Below, piece by piece: positions 1 to 9,752 of a DNA stretch of 64,000 nt. Numbering within the stretch: position 1 is the stretch's first letter; each line of letters opens with the position of its first letter. Made by a program: the position numbers and the translations under genes. The stretch spans positions 224,268 to 288,267 of the forward strand of contig NZ_SMCS01000006.1 of NCBI RefSeq assembly GCF_004342265.1, in the 5' to 3' direction. The notes beneath the pieces are model-generated. The model ran no database searches, had not been told where the DNA came from, and saw only the letters and a list, made by a program, of their open reading frames with translations. The stretch is from Luteibacter rhizovicinus (GTDB taxonomy: Bacteria > Pseudomonadota > Gammaproteobacteria > Xanthomonadales > Rhodanobacteraceae).

Positions 1-339
1 ATACGTACGCGGGATATGGAACTGGACGTGCGCGCGCTGTCCGGCGGCAATCAGCAGAAAGTGGTGCTGGCCAAGTGGCTCGCACTGAAACCGCGCGTGC
101 TGATCCTCGACGAACCGACGCGTGGCGTCGACGTCGGCGGCAAGGCCGAGATCTATCACATCATCAATCAACTCGCGGAGCAGGGCGTGGCCATTCTCAT
201 GATTTCCTCGGAACTCCCGGAGGTGCTCGCGATGAGCGACCGCATCCTGGTGATGCACGAAGGACACGCCACGGCGCTACTCGATGCGGCGACGGCTACG
301 CAGGAAACCATCATGCGCGCCGCGACGGGAGGCAAGTGA
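1..339 (+). CDS. Sugar ABC transporter ATP-binding protein, C-terminal part (5' truncated by window edge)
   Basis: This is the last 112 codons of a ribose/xylose-type (RbsA-like) ATPase; the reading frame is open from base 1, so the start lies outside the window. The second nucleotide-binding domain is visible: an ABC signature LSGGNQQK, then a Walker B stretch [16 protein letters not shown], then the ISSELPE segment that in this family takes the place of the usual switch-histidine region. It would power sugar import at the inner face of the membrane. The stop is followed after one base by the permease ATG at 341, and a binding lipoprotein follows, so the three form one operon. The substrate cannot be read from the sequence. 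Confidence 0.93.
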   Translation: MRTRDMELDVRALSGGNQQKVVLAKWLALKPRVLILDEPTRGVDVGGKAEIYHIINQLAEQGVAILMISSELPEVLAMSDRILVMHEGHATALLDAATATQETIMRAATGGK

Positions 340-340
340 T

Positions 341-1282
341 ATGACGACGCGCTTTTCGTGGAATGGTTCGCTCGCACTGATACAGCGTCTTGGTTCGGTC
401 ATCGGCCTGATGCTGCTGTTCATCGTGTTGTCGATCATGAGTCCGGAATTCCTGACCACCGGCAACCTGCTCACCGTGCTGCGCCAGGTTTCGATCAATG
501 CACTGATCGCTTTCGGCATGACCTTCGTGATTCTTGCCGGCGGCATCGATCTTTCGGTCGGCGCGATCCTCGCGCTGTCCGGCGCCGTCACGGCCGGCCT
601 GATGGCTGCGGGTCACGGTGTGGTTCTGGCCGTTGTCGCCGGTCTTGGTCTGGGTGCTTTGCTCGGCGTCATCAATGGCGCACTGGTGTCGTGGGGGCGC
701 GTGGCGCCGTTCATCGCGACGCTGGGCACGATGACGCTGATTCGCGGTCTGACGCTCTCGTATACCGAAGGACGTCCGATTCCAGTTACCAACAACGGTT
801 TCGCGTTGCTTGGCGGTGGCTATGTCGGGCAGCTGATACCCATTCCCGTCGTGTTGATGTTCGTGGTGTTCGCGGTCTGCGGTTTCCTGCTTCGCGGCAC
901 GGTATTCGGCCGGCATGTCGTCGCCATCGGTGGCAATGAAGAAGCGTCGCGGCTTTCCGGCGTTCGCATCAGTCCGATGAAACTCGCGATCTACGGACTC
1001 TCGGGTCTGCTGTCCGCATTCGCCGGCGTCGTGCTCACGTCGCGCCTGTATTCGGCGCAGGCGACCGCAGGCGTCGGCTATGAACTTGATGCCATTGCCG
1101 CCGTGGTACTTGGCGGCACCAGCCTGTCGGGCGGTCGCGGCTGGCTCTTCGGTACGCTGATCGGCGCGTTGCTGATCGGCTTCCTCAACAACGGTCTGAA
1201 TCTTCTGGGCGTGTCCTCGTTCTACCAGCAGGTGGTCAAGGGCATCGTCATCCTCATCGCCGTACTGCTCGACCGGCGGTAA
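341..1282 (+). CDS. Sugar ABC transporter permease (RbsC family)
   Basis: A 313-residue hydrophobic protein of the carbohydrate uptake (CUT2) permease family. Multiple membrane helices start at about residue 15, and the conserved GGIDLSVGA segment near residue 65 is typical of RbsC/XylH/AraH permeases. I chose ATG 341 rather than an upstream start at 284, because the extra 19 residues are basic, overlap the ATPase gene and look non-coding. It forms the channel of the importer with the ATPase upstream (1-base gap) and the binding protein downstream (29-base gap). Sugar specificity is unknown. Confidence 0.92.
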   Translation: MTTRFSWNGSLALIQRLGSVIGLMLLFIVLSIMSPEFLTTGNLLTVLRQVSINALIAFGMTFVILAGGIDLSVGAILALSGAVTAGLMAAGHGVVLAVVAGLGLGALLGVINGALVSWGRVAPFIATLGTMTLIRGLTLSYTEGRPIPVTNNGFALLGGGYVGQLIPIPVVLMFVVFAVCGFLLRGTVFGRHVVAIGGNEEASRLSGVRISPMKLAIYGLSGLLSAFAGVVLTSRLYSAQATAGVGYELDAIAAVVLGGTSLSGGRGWLFGTLIGALLIGFLNNGLNLLGVSSFYQQVVKGIVILIAVLLDRR

Positions 1283-1311
1283 CGAACCGTCGCACCTCTG
1301 GGAGAACGTCC

Positions 1312-2259
1312 ATGCGTAAACTTGCCTACCTCGCCGCAGCTGCGGCCACGCTCCTCGCCGCCTGCAGCCAGCAAGGCCCGGGCGAATCGTCCACCGCGCC
1401 GGCATCGACCGCGGGCGCCGCGCCGGCCAGCGGCACGCCGACCATCGGTCTGGCCTTGTCGACCCAGAACAATCCGTTCTTCGTCGAACTGAAGGATGGC
1501 GCGCAGAAAGCAGCCAAGGACGCGAATGTCTCGCTCGTCGTCGTCGATGCGCAGGACGATCCCGCGCGTCAGATCTCCAGCGTGGAAGACCTGATCCAGA
1601 AGCATGTTTCGGTCATCCTGCTTAACCCAACCGATTCGTCCGCGCTCGCGGGCGCGGTGCAGTCGGCCAATCGCGCGAACATTCCCGTCGTCACGCTCGA
1701 CCGGGCGGTAGACGGTGCGGCTGTCGCTTCGCATATCGCCTCGGACAACATCGCCGGCGGCAAGATGGCCGCCGATTTCCTGGCAAAGCAGCTGGACGGC
1801 AAGGGCAAGATTATCGAGCTGCAAGGTGTTGCCGGCACGTCGGCGGCACGCGATCGCGGCAAGGGTTTCGACGACGAAATCGCGCAGACACCGGGCCTGA
1901 AGGTCGTTGCCCAGCAGCCTGCGAATTTCGATCGCGCGCAGGGCATGTCCGTCAGCGAAAATCTGTTGCAGGCCAATAGCGATGTACAGGCCATCTTCGC
2001 GCAGAACGACGAAATGGCCCTGGGTGCGGTGCGTGCGCTCGATGGCGCCAAGCGCAACAACGTCGCTGTCGTCGGTTTCGACGGAACGCCCGATGGCAAG
2101 CAGGCGGTGAAGGACGGCAAGATGGCCGCGACCGTGGCGCAGCAGCCAGCGGAAATCGGCCGTCTCGGTGTCGAAACCGCGAAGAAGCTCATCGACAAGC
2201 AGCCGGTGGAAAAGACGATCGCCGTACCGCTGAAGCTCCTGACAAAAGACACCCCGTAA
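1312..2259 (+). CDS. Sugar ABC transporter substrate-binding lipoprotein (RbsB-like)
   Basis: A 315-residue periplasmic-binding protein of the type I ribose-binding/LacI fold. The N-terminus is a lipoprotein signal with lipobox LLAAC (Cys about residue 18), followed by an Ala/Ser/Thr/Pro-rich linker to about residue 42. The mature domain then starts with TIGLALSTQNNPFFVELKDG, the usual first strand and sugar-contacting region of RbsB-like proteins. Most RbsB proteins in enteric bacteria are soluble, so the lipid anchor is a difference from that model. It captures the sugar and delivers it to the permease upstream. A REP-like palindrome follows the stop and may end the operon. Confidence 0.92.
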   Translation: MRKLAYLAAAAATLLAACSQQGPGESSTAPASTAGAAPASGTPTIGLALSTQNNPFFVELKDGAQKAAKDANVSLVVVDAQDDPARQISSVEDLIQKHVSVILLNPTDSSALAGAVQSANRANIPVVTLDRAVDGAAVASHIASDNIAGGKMAADFLAKQLDGKGKIIELQGVAGTSAARDRGKGFDDEIAQTPGLKVVAQQPANFDRAQGMSVSENLLQANSDVQAIFAQNDEMALGAVRALDGAKRNNVAVVGFDGTPDGKQAVKDGKMAATVAQQPAEIGRLGVETAKKLIDKQPVEKTIAVPLKLLTKDTP

Positions 2260-2271
2260 TAGCAGGTCTTA

Positions 2272-2299
2272 TGTAGGAGCGCTCTTGAGCGCTCCTACA
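2272..2299. repeat. REP-like perfect inverted repeat, 13-bp arms
   Basis: Arms tgtaggagcgctc and gagcgctcctaca flank a two-base centre (tt). It lies between the convergent sugar-transporter and ftsK-like genes, where it could also act as a bidirectional terminator hairpin, although no T-run follows directly. Its head (tgtaggagcgc) resembles the REP pair near 32.4 kb (tgtgggagcgc). Confidence 0.65.
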
Positions 2300-2325
2300 G
2301 TCGCTTTATCGGAAAGTTTTTTCGG

Positions 2326-4833
2326 CTAATCCGTCGGCCCCGGCGCGAGCACCTCGCGCTGACCGTTGATACCCATCGACGATACGAGCCCCGCCGCTTC
2401 CATCGCTTCGACCAGACGCGCCGCGCGGTTGTAGCCGATACGGAACTGCCTCTGCACGAACGAGATCGACGCGCGACGCGAGCGGAGTACGAACGCCGCC
2501 GCTTCGTCATAAAGCGGATCGAGTTCGGCATCCGCATTGTCCTCGCCGAACATATCGCCCGAACCTTCCGCAGGTGGCCCGGCAAGGATCTCGTCCTTGT
2601 AATCGGGTTCGCCGAACTGCTTCAGCCACGCGACGACGCGATGCACTTCCTCGTCCGCCACGAACGCACCGTGGATGCGCTGCGGATAGCCCGTCCCCGG
2701 CGGAAGGAACAGCATATCGCCCTGGCCGAGCAGGCTTTCGGCACCCATCTGGTCGAGGATGGTTCGCGAATCGATCTTCGACGACACCTGGAACGCGACG
2801 CGCGTCGGGATGTTCGCCTTGATAAGACCGGTGATGACGTCGACCGACGGACGCTGCGTGGCAAGAATCAGATGAATGCCGGCCGCGCGCGCCTTCTGGG
2901 CGAGTCGCGCGATCAGTTCTTCGATTTTTTTCCCGGCGACCATCATCAGGTCCGCCAACTCGTCGATGATGACGACGATCATCGGTAACGTATCGAGATG
3001 CTCGGGTACTTCCGGATGCGCAGGGAAGGGATTGAACAATGGGCGACCCGCGGCGCGCGCCTCGCGAACCTTCTGGTTGTATCCGGCGAGATTGCGTACG
3101 CGCAGATCCGACATCACGCGATAGCGATTCTCCATTTCCGCCACGCACCAGTTGAGCGCGTTCGCGGCGAGCTTCATATCGGTGACGACCGGCGCCAGAA
3201 GATGCGGAATCCCTTCGTATACCGAAAGCTCCAGCATCTTCGGATCGATCATGATCATGCGCACCTCGTCGGGCGTCGCTTTGTACAGCATCGACAGGAT
3301 CATCGCGTTCACGGCGACGGACTTGCCGGAACCCGTGGTGCCAGCAACGAGCATATGCGGCGCTTTCGCAAGATCGGCGACGACGGGTTCCCCCGTGATG
3401 CCCTTGCCCATGGCCAGCGTCAGCAACGAATCGGAATCGCGGTATTCGCCAGAGTCGAGAATCTCGGAAAGCGCGATCATCTGGCGCTGCTCGTTCGGTA
3501 GCTCCAGACCCATGCACGTCTTGCCAGGGATCGTTTCGACCACGCGGATTGACGTCCGTCCGAGACCTCGCGCCAGATCTTTCATCAGCGCGACGATCTG
3601 ATTGCCGCGTACGCCGACTGCGGGCTCCACTTCGAAGCGCGTGATCACGGGACCGGCCGATGCGCCGACCACGGTGACGGGCACTTTGAACTCGCGCAGA
3701 CGCTGCTCGATCAGTTCGCCCGTTTCCATGAGCTGGGCTTCGTCGAGCGAAGTAGCAGGCTCATGTGCCGATGCGGACAGAAGGGAAAGCGGCGGCACGC
3801 CGACGGGCGAGGGTGTGCGCGAAACGACGGGCGTCGCAGCTGGCGTAACCGTTACGGCGGGAATGTCGGCAATGCTTTCTTCGTTTGCCGCTTTCCATCT
3901 CGCCGGTATGGCCGCGACAGGCGCGGCACGTACCAGGCCCGCCGTTGGATCGACTTCTTCGACGCGCGGCACCGGCGCGACGACGATCGGTTCCGGCGCA
4001 GGTTCGGGCGCAACGGGTAATACGTTCGATTCGGCTACGGGCATCGTAGCAATCGATTCGTATCGCTCCGGCGCGCGTGGTGCGGGCGTTGGCGCTGCCG
4101 CCATGATCGGCATCGATGCAGGCGGTACGCGCGGAAGCTGCTCCGGCGGTGCCGGCGCATTCCTCGGCGCAAGCCAGGGTTCCCGAATCACCGTTTCGCG
4201 CATCGGCGTATGTCGACGAGCGGGCGGTGCGGAAACGGGACCGGTACGCGTCGGCACGGTGACCGCTGCTTCCACCGTGGTCTTTTCGCGCCGCACGGCC
4301 GGCGACACCGACCGTCTGCGCGCTGCCGGCCGATCGGCACGACGTACCGCGCCACCGGAACGACCGCCGCGGCCCCGCGTAGTCAGGCGAGCGAATGTCT
4401 GCCGGGTGCCTTCGATCGCCAACGCGCCGAGCGGCTCGAGCGCCCGCGTCGCACCGTTGAATGCGCCGCCCCACGAGACGCCGAGATACCAGGGCAACGC
4501 GGCGCCGAGCGCGGCAAGCATCAGCAACGAGGTAAGGAATCCACCGAGCGATTCGCCAAACGCATGGCCGAGAACGCGACACAGATAACCGCCCATGGCG
4601 GGATCGTCGGTGTAATGCGCGATGACGAGGCCCTCGAGCGTCATGCTCGCGACAAGCACGACCAGCGCACCGGCCCAGAACCGTATGGCGCCTTGTCCAC
4701 GAAGGACGTCGGGACCGCGCCGCAGCAGCCCGCGCGCGACACGCCAGATAAGAGGAATCAGCCAGAGAACGGAAACGCCGAGGCCGCCGAAGACAAGATT
4801 GAGCATGCGTGGAATCGACTGTCGTGAGCGCAC
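2326..4833 (-). CDS. ftsK: FtsK/SpoIIIE-type DNA translocase with a short N-terminal membrane region
   Basis: An 835-residue septal DNA pump homologue. Hydrophobic segments lie at about residues 11-34, 53-73 and 95-120, then a Pro/Ala-rich linker to about 350, then the motor with Walker A GTTGSGKS (498-505) and Walker [10 protein letters not shown] (about 620). The C-terminal winged-helix gamma domain (about 770-835, [20 protein letters not shown]) reads KOPS-type sequences in the family. Canonical FtsK has four N-terminal helices; here the first, normally followed by a SFNPSDPSW-like motif, is absent, and an in-frame stop at 4858-4860 rules out an upstream extension. The start is uncertain: GTG at 4833 or ATG at 4806. 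It may be the only ftsK or a second paralogue. Confidence 0.88.
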   Translation of the reverse strand: MRSRQSIPRMLNLVFGGLGVSVLWLIPLIWRVARGLLRRGPDVLRGQGAIRFWAGALVVLVASMTLEGLVIAHYTDDPAMGGYLCRVLGHAFGESLGGFLTSLLMLAALGAALPWYLGVSWGGAFNGATRALEPLGALAIEGTRQTFARLTTRGRGGRSGGAVRRADRPAARRRSVSPAVRREKTTVEAAVTVPTRTGPVSAPPARRHTPMRETVIREPWLAPRNAPAPPEQLPRVPPASMPIMAAAPTPAPRAPERYESIATMPVAESNVLPVAPEPAPEPIVVAPVPRVEEVDPTAGLVRAAPVAAIPARWKAANEESIADIPAVTVTPAATPVVSRTPSPVGVPPLSLLSASAHEPATSLDEAQLMETGELIEQRLREFKVPVTVVGASAGPVITRFEVEPAVGVRGNQIVALMKDLARGLGRTSIRVVETIPGKTCMGLELPNEQRQMIALSEILDSGEYRDSDSLLTLAMGKGITGEPVVADLAKAPHMLVAGTTGSGKSVAVNAMILSMLYKATPDEVRMIMIDPKMLELSVYEGIPHLLAPVVTDMKLAANALNWCVAEMENRYRVMSDLRVRNLAGYNQKVREARAAGRPLFNPFPAHPEVPEHLDTLPMIVVIIDELADLMMVAGKKIEELIARLAQKARAAGIHLILATQRPSVDVITGLIKANIPTRVAFQVSSKIDSRTILDQMGAESLLGQGDMLFLPPGTGYPQRIHGAFVADEEVHRVVAWLKQFGEPDYKDEILAGPPAEGSGDMFGEDNADAELDPLYDEAAAFVLRSRRASISFVQRQFRIGYNRAARLVEAMEAAGLVSSMGINGQREVLAPGPTD

Positions 4834-5118
4834 GGACGGAGGGACATCCGTGCAAAGTCAGACAGTTTAACGCAGTTGCTCACGTTCGATATGGGGTTGT
4901 CATGCAACCATTTGACGTTGTTGATGTTTGCTTCAGGCATATCGAACGTGACCGTATAGCGCGCGCTTGAAGAAGCGCACCGTCATGCCATTCCTAAACA
5001 GGACACGTAGCGCACCTCCGAAGGAAGGGACATCATCCGGTCCGCGACTTCCGGACCCGATGCTCGCCCGGTGCGGCGCCTATACTTCGATGCCTTGCCG
5101 CGCTGCAAAGGGGATACC
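4834..5118. other. Non-coding gap with a large inverted repeat between divergent genes
   Basis: There is no convincing gene here. The stretch is clearly more AT-rich than its neighbours. It must hold the promoters of the ftsK-like gene (minus strand) and of the acyltransferase (plus strand). The main visible structure is the nested inverted repeat at 4881-4950, listed separately. Confidence 0.6.
4881..4950. repeat. Perfect 13-bp inverted repeat with an inner hairpin
   Basis: Arm cacgttcgatatg at 4881-4893 is exactly complementary to catatcgaacgtg at 4938-4950. Inside the 44-base spacer, ggttg (4895-4899) and caacc (4905-4909) form a second small hairpin. It sits just upstream of both divergent genes and could be a pair of regulator sites or a cruciform-forming element. 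No T-run marks it as a terminator. Confidence 0.6.
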
Positions 5119-6186
5119 TTGATATATACGCTCCAGTATCTGCGGGCGATTGCGGCCATCATGGTCGTGATGTCGCACATCGCCTTCAAAAGCACGGTGG
5201 CGGGCGCCGACGTCTTCGGCGGATTCCGCATCGGCGCAAGCGGCGTCGATGTGTTCTTCGTCATCTCGGGATTCGTCATGGCGATGATCTACTGGCGGAC
5301 ACCCCACGGGATTCCGTCCGCCGGAGACTTCTGGCTCAAGCGTTTCGTGCGCATCTTCCCGATGTATTGGCTGGTAACGACAGCGGCCCTTGCGCTGTAT
5401 CTGCTGAGTCCTTCGCTGGTAAACGCCAACAGCGGCCCAACCAGCATCTGGCGCTCTTATACCTTGATTCCTACTCTTCAGCAGAGCGATATCACCTTCC
5501 TCATCGGGCCGGGCTGGAGTCTTAGTTTCGAGCTCTACTTCTATACGATCTTCTCTCTCATTTTTCTGATCCCTGCGCGCCGCGCGGGATTGACGACGGC
5601 GCTGGCAATCGTCCTGCTTCTGGCTTGCGGGTCGTTGTCCGGTATGTTCGTTACCTATCTGTTTACGAGTCCGCTCCTGCTGGAATTCGCATTCGGCATG
5701 CTGATCTTCGCGTGGTTCGCGAAAGCCCGTGGGCGACTGCCCGTCATGGCTGGACTTGCCTGCCTCGCCGGCGGGATCGGTGGGTTCGCGCTGCTCAATA
5801 TGCCCGGCGCGTTCGTACTGTCCGAGCGATGGTGGCAGGCCGGTATTCCCGCCGCGCTCCTGATCGTGGGCGCACTGTCGCTGGAACCGTGGGCCATGGC
5901 GAGGCCGTCGCGATTGTGGTTGCTGTTGGGCGACGCGTCGTATTCGTTGTATCTGATTCACGTTTTCGTTCTGGGTGCCGCGTCCCGTGCATTCGGATTG
6001 CTTCAACTCAGGAACTACGGGCCTGGCGTGGAGATCGCTTTCTGGTGCGCCACGCTTCTGGCCACGATTGCAGCCGGCTGCATCGCACATCGGCTTATCG
6101 AACGTCCGATGACAAGGTGGATCGCGTCGCGTGTCCGTTCGTGGATAGCGTCGTCGTGGAAGTTCGCGGATCGTGCGCCTGCCTGA
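5119..6186 (+). CDS. Acyltransferase 3 family membrane protein (OafA/YrhL-like)
   Basis: A roughly 355-residue protein with about ten membrane helices that transfers acyl groups to surface glycans or related substrates in this family. The N-terminus YLRAIAAIMVVMSH carries the conserved catalytic-type His (about residue 20), and FFVISGFVM follows, both classic for acyltransferase 3. I chose TTG 5119 because aaagggg sits 5-10 bases upstream and the protein then starts directly at the first helix; a GTG at 5071 would add 16 polar residues. It stands alone, convergent with mnmE, so its acceptor cannot be deduced. Confidence 0.85.
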   Translation: MIYTLQYLRAIAAIMVVMSHIAFKSTVAGADVFGGFRIGASGVDVFFVISGFVMAMIYWRTPHGIPSAGDFWLKRFVRIFPMYWLVTTAALALYLLSPSLVNANSGPTSIWRSYTLIPTLQQSDITFLIGPGWSLSFELYFYTIFSLIFLIPARRAGLTTALAIVLLLACGSLSGMFVTYLFTSPLLLEFAFGMLIFAWFAKARGRLPVMAGLACLAGGIGGFALLNMPGAFVLSERWWQAGIPAALLIVGALSLEPWAMARPSRLWLLLGDASYSLYLIHVFVLGAASRAFGLLQLRNYGPGVEIAFWCATLLATIAAGCIAHRLIERPMTRWIASRVRSWIASSWKFADRAPA

Positions 6187-6205
6187 TGGCGGGCCGAGCG
6201 ATGCT

Positions 6206-7549
6206 CTACTTCCCGATACAGAACGAACTGAAGATTGCCCCGAGCAGGTCGTCGGACGTGTAGGTGCCGGTGATTTCGCCGAGCTCCTGCTGCGCGTGGC
6301 GTAGTTCTTCCGCGGCAAGTTCGCCGGAACGGGTTTCGTCCAGCACGGTCGCTGTGCGTACAAGATGGGCGGCGACGTGTTCGAGTGCGACGACGTGGCG
6401 GCGGCGCGCGCTGAACGCGCCTTCGCCCGCACCGGCGGTGGCCAGGGTCTTCAGTGTCGAGCGAAGCGCATCGAGGCCGTTGCCGCTTTTCGCGGATAGC
6501 CATAGCCATGTCGCGCCATCGCGTTGTTCGGTATGCGCGTTGCCGCCGGCGATGTCGATCTTGTTGACGACGACGATGCGTTCCGCGCTATCGGGAAGGT
6601 TTGCGAAGAACGTCAGATCGTTGTCCGCGTGCGATGCCTCCGTGACAAGCAGCGCGACATCGCAGCGTTCCAGTTGCGCGCGCGCTCTGCGCACGCCTTC
6701 CTGTTCGACGATGTCGTCCGACTCGCGAAGGCCAGCGGTGTCGGCGAGTTCGAATGACACGCCGTCGATCGCGACGGATTCGCGCAGCACATCGCGCGTC
6801 GTGCCGGGAATATCGGTGACGATGGCGCGTTCGCTACCCGCAAGCGCATTCATCAGACTCGATTTTCCGGCATTCGGACGTCCGACGATGGCGACCGCGA
6901 TGCCATCGTTGAGACGAACACCGCGTCGCGCTTCGACGAGAAGATCGGCAAGACGTACGCGCAATGACGTGAGCTGATTCTCTATCGCCGGATCGGCGAG
7001 GAAGTCGATTTCTTCCTCGGGAAAGTCGATCGCCGCTTCGACGTGAACGCGCAGCGCGACGAGATCGGCCAGCAGGTCGTCGACTTTCGCGGAGAACACG
7101 CCTTCCATGGAACGAAGCGCCGCGCGCGCACCGGCTTCCGATCGCGCGGCGACAAGGTCGGCGACGGCTTCGGCCTGGGCAAGATCCAGCTTGCCGTTGA
7201 GGAATGCGCGTTCGGTGAATTCGCCGGGGCGCGCAAGGCGTGCACCGAGTTCGATGACGCGACGAAGCAGGGCGTCGAGAAGAACGGCGCTGCCGTGTCC
7301 CTGGAGTTCCAGTGTGTGCTCACCGGTATAAGAAGCAGGACCGGGAAAGAACAACAGCAATCCGCGGTCGACGAGTTCAGCCGACGCGTCGCGGAATGCG
7401 GCGAAGTGCGCGTGACGCGGACGAGGTTCGCGACCGAGCAGGGTGGCGGCGATGAAGGGAACGGCCGGACCCGATACGCGCACCACGCCGACGCCCGCGG
7501 CGCCCGCACCCGTGGCGATGGCGGCAATGGTGTCGTCGTGTTGGGTCAC
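6206..7549 (-). CDS. mnmE: tRNA uridine-5-carboxymethylaminomethyl(34) GTPase MnmE
   Basis: A 447-residue enzyme that, with MnmG, modifies the wobble uridine of several tRNAs. The N-terminal folate-binding domain begins TQHDDTIAAIATG. The G domain shows GRPNAGKSS, DIPGTTRD, DTAG and NKID in order, and the protein ends in FCIGK, carrying the essential C-terminal Cys. The start is a GTG at 7549, just where family similarity begins; the frame continues 142 codons further upstream but that part is the reverse complement of yidC. It lies downstream of yidC with a 53-base gap, the usual rpmH-rnpA-yidC-mnmE order. Confidence 0.96.
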   Translation of the reverse strand: MTQHDDTIAAIATGAGAAGVGVVRVSGPAVPFIAATLLGREPRPRHAHFAAFRDASAELVDRGLLLFFPGPASYTGEHTLELQGHGSAVLLDALLRRVIELGARLARPGEFTERAFLNGKLDLAQAEAVADLVAARSEAGARAALRSMEGVFSAKVDDLLADLVALRVHVEAAIDFPEEEIDFLADPAIENQLTSLRVRLADLLVEARRGVRLNDGIAVAIVGRPNAGKSSLMNALAGSERAIVTDIPGTTRDVLRESVAIDGVSFELADTAGLRESDDIVEQEGVRRARAQLERCDVALLVTEASHADNDLTFFANLPDSAERIVVVNKIDIAGGNAHTEQRDGATWLWLSAKSGNGLDALRSTLKTLATAGAGEGAFSARRRHVVALEHVAAHLVRTATVLDETRSGELAAEELRHAQQELGEITGTYTSDDLLGAIFSSFCIGK

Positions 7550-7602
7550 TTCGCAGGCCTCATAGCGAAGCGGCGCGTCTTTCGACGCGCCGCTTCGGGT
7601 TA

Positions 7603-9294
7603 TCAGGACGTCCGGGCCTTGAGCTCGGCGCGGTCGACACTTCGTGTGATCCACCACTGCTGAAGCAGGCTGGTGGCACCGTTGACTGTCCAGTACAGCA
7701 CCAGACCGGACGGGAAGAAGGCGAAGAAGACGCCGAACAGCAGCGGCATCACCTTCATCATCTTGGCCTGGGTCGGGTCCATGCCGGTCATCGGCGTCAG
7801 GCGCTGGGTGGCCAGCGTGACCATCATGTACAGCACCGGCAGTACGTAATACGGATCGGATGCCGACAGATCGTGGATCCAGCCGAAGAACGGTGCGTGA
7901 CGCAGTTCGATGCTTTCGGACAGAACGCGGAGCAGACCGATGAAGATGGGGAAGGTGATCAGGATGGGCAGGCAACCCGCCATCGGATTGACCTTCTCCT
8001 TCTTATACAGCTCCATCATGGCCTGCTGCATCTTGACCTTGTCGTCGCCGTAACGCTCCTTGAGCGCCTGGACGCGAGGCTGCAACTTGCGCATGCGTGC
8101 GCCCGAACGGAACTGCGCGTCGGTCAGCTTGTACAGCGCGGCCTTGATCAGCAGCACGAGCAGGATGATCGCGACGCCCCAGTTGCCACTGATGGCGTGC
8201 AGCTGGGAGAGCAGCCAATGCAGCGGCTGCGCGATGATCGTCAGCCAGCCGTAGTTGCTGGTCAGTTCCAGGCCCGGTGCGATCGCGTCCAGCGTGCCCT
8301 GCAGTTTCGGACCGATGTACAGACGCGCGACGCTGTCGACGCTCTGTCCCGGCGCGGCCTGCAACGACGGACCGAATGCGCGGACGAGATAGCGCGGATT
8401 CGCGGTATCCGGATTGACGGTGGTCGTCGTGTACGTGACGGCCTGGTCCGCCGGCGGAATCCACGCAACGAAGAAGTAATGCTGGAGCATGCTGATCCAG
8501 CCACCGGTGATCTGGCGGTTCAGCGGCTTCTTGGCGAAGTCGTTGAAGAGCAGCTGGTCGAACTTGGTTTCCGGGCTGTACCACGCGGCACCGAAGAAGC
8601 TGTGCTGCGCCGGATCGGTATAGGCCTTGAACCAGTTGACCTTGGCGGCCGGTACGCGCTGCAGCTGCTGGTAGGCGTTACCCGTCCAGGCCGTGGCGCT
8701 GCCGTTCTCGATGCGCTGATCGAGGTCGACGACATAGTCGTTGCGCTTCAACGTATAGCGCTTCACGACCTTGATGCCCGACGGATCGGTCCAGGTCAGG
8801 TCGACGCTGACGCTCTTTTCGCCGTCGGCGAGCGTGTACTCGGTTTTCTCGGCGTGGAAGAGGGCGTTGTGATCGGGTGCCGCGCCGGCGCTGCTGACCA
8901 GACCGTCCTGTGCCGCGAAGAACTGCGCGTCTTCGTCGTCGAGCAGACGGACGGGCGGCGAATCCGGATTCTTCTTGGTGCGCGGCTCGCTGGGATAAGC
9001 CAGCAATTCGGAACGAACGACACTGCCGCCGCGCGTATTGATCGTCAGACGCAGTACGTCGGTCGTAACGGTGACGAGTTGCGCCGGACCGGTGGCGTTA
9101 GCCGATTCGGAGGGAACGCCAGCGGGAGCGGCGGCGCCTGGAATGCTGGAGTCGCCGGCAGCGGCCTGCCCGGTGGTCTGCGCGGCGGACGTCGGTGCAG
9201 GAGGCGGAGTGACATAGTCTTTCTCCCATTCCATCCAAAGCATGTACGCCACAAACATGAGCGCGAAGAAGAGGAACGTGCGCGTTTGATTCAT
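7603..9294 (-). CDS. yidC: Membrane protein insertase YidC
   Basis: A 563-residue inner-membrane insertase/chaperone that works alone or with SecYEG. It starts with a membrane helix (FLFFALMFVAYMLWMEWEKD) followed by a Pro/Thr/Ala linker and the large periplasmic beta-supersandwich domain (about residues 60-350). The conserved five-helix core follows, including the NWGVAIILLVLLIKAALY segment and the MKVMPLLFGVFFAFFPSGL region near the C-terminus. Length matches gammaproteobacterial YidC. The gap to rnpA is only 64 bases, so the yidD gene that often lies between them is absent here. Confidence 0.97.
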   Translation of the reverse strand: MNQTRTFLFFALMFVAYMLWMEWEKDYVTPPPAPTSAAQTTGQAAAGDSSIPGAAAPAGVPSESANATGPAQLVTVTTDVLRLTINTRGGSVVRSELLAYPSEPRTKKNPDSPPVRLLDDEDAQFFAAQDGLVSSAGAAPDHNALFHAEKTEYTLADGEKSVSVDLTWTDPSGIKVVKRYTLKRNDYVVDLDQRIENGSATAWTGNAYQQLQRVPAAKVNWFKAYTDPAQHSFFGAAWYSPETKFDQLLFNDFAKKPLNRQITGGWISMLQHYFFVAWIPPADQAVTYTTTTVNPDTANPRYLVRAFGPSLQAAPGQSVDSVARLYIGPKLQGTLDAIAPGLELTSNYGWLTIIAQPLHWLLSQLHAISGNWGVAIILLVLLIKAALYKLTDAQFRSGARMRKLQPRVQALKERYGDDKVKMQQAMMELYKKEKVNPMAGCLPILITFPIFIGLLRVLSESIELRHAPFFGWIHDLSASDPYYVLPVLYMMVTLATQRLTPMTGMDPTQAKMMKVMPLLFGVFFAFFPSGLVLYWTVNGATSLLQQWWITRSVDRAELKARTS

Positions 9295-9358
9295 TGCAGG
9301 GCCAAATCCGAAGGGCGCCGCGGTATACGACCGCGGAAGGACGGTGGGGACAGGAAGG

Positions 9359-9724
9359 TCAACGCGCGATTGTGACGCTCGACTGCTCAGGCTTCAACGG
9401 CCGCAACTTCTTCCACAGGGCATCGAGTTCGGCCAGGAGGACGGCGCCGGATTCGGCGACCGCGATGTCGCGGGCGGTCACCAGGACGTCTACCGTGGGA
9501 AGACCGGGCCGGGCGCGACGGAAAGATTCGCGCACGAGGCGCTTGATGCGGTTGCGATCAACCGCGCGCTTGGAACAACGCTTCGAGATGGCAAGGCCAA
9601 GACGGGCCGTGTCGGTCTCGTTGTTTCCGAAACGCAAAAGAAAGCAGCGGCCGCCGAGGCGGCCGCTGACAGTACGCAGGGCGGCGAAATCGGCGGCGCG
9701 GCGGAGCCGCGCTTCGCGCGGCAT
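9359..9724 (-). CDS. rnpA: Ribonuclease P protein component
   Basis: A 121-residue basic protein that binds the RNase P RNA and helps mature the 5' ends of tRNAs. The family signature appears as SKRCSKRAVDRNRIKRLVRE around residues 45-65, and it starts RLRRAADFAAL, typical of RnpA. I chose ATG 9724; a GTG five codons upstream (9739) is also possible. It is 28 bases downstream of rpmH and clearly co-transcribed with it. Confidence 0.95.
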   Translation of the reverse strand: MPREARLRRAADFAALRTVSGRLGGRCFLLRFGNNETDTARLGLAISKRCSKRAVDRNRIKRLVRESFRRARPGLPTVDVLVTARDIAVAESGAVLLAELDALWKKLRPLKPEQSSVTIAR

Positions 9725-9752
9725 GGCAGCGGCACGCACGACGGCGAACCGC

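Noticed and set aside
3602..4588. Long plus-strand open frames opposite the ftsK-like gene (e.g. 3602-4588)
   Set aside because: They are shadows of a high-GC gene on the other strand, rich in Arg/Gly/Thr, with no recognisable domain.
5080..6432. 450-codon minus-strand frame opposite the acyltransferase
   Set aside because: Composition (Arg/Gln/Pro-rich) and full overlap with a clear membrane protein mark it as a shadow.
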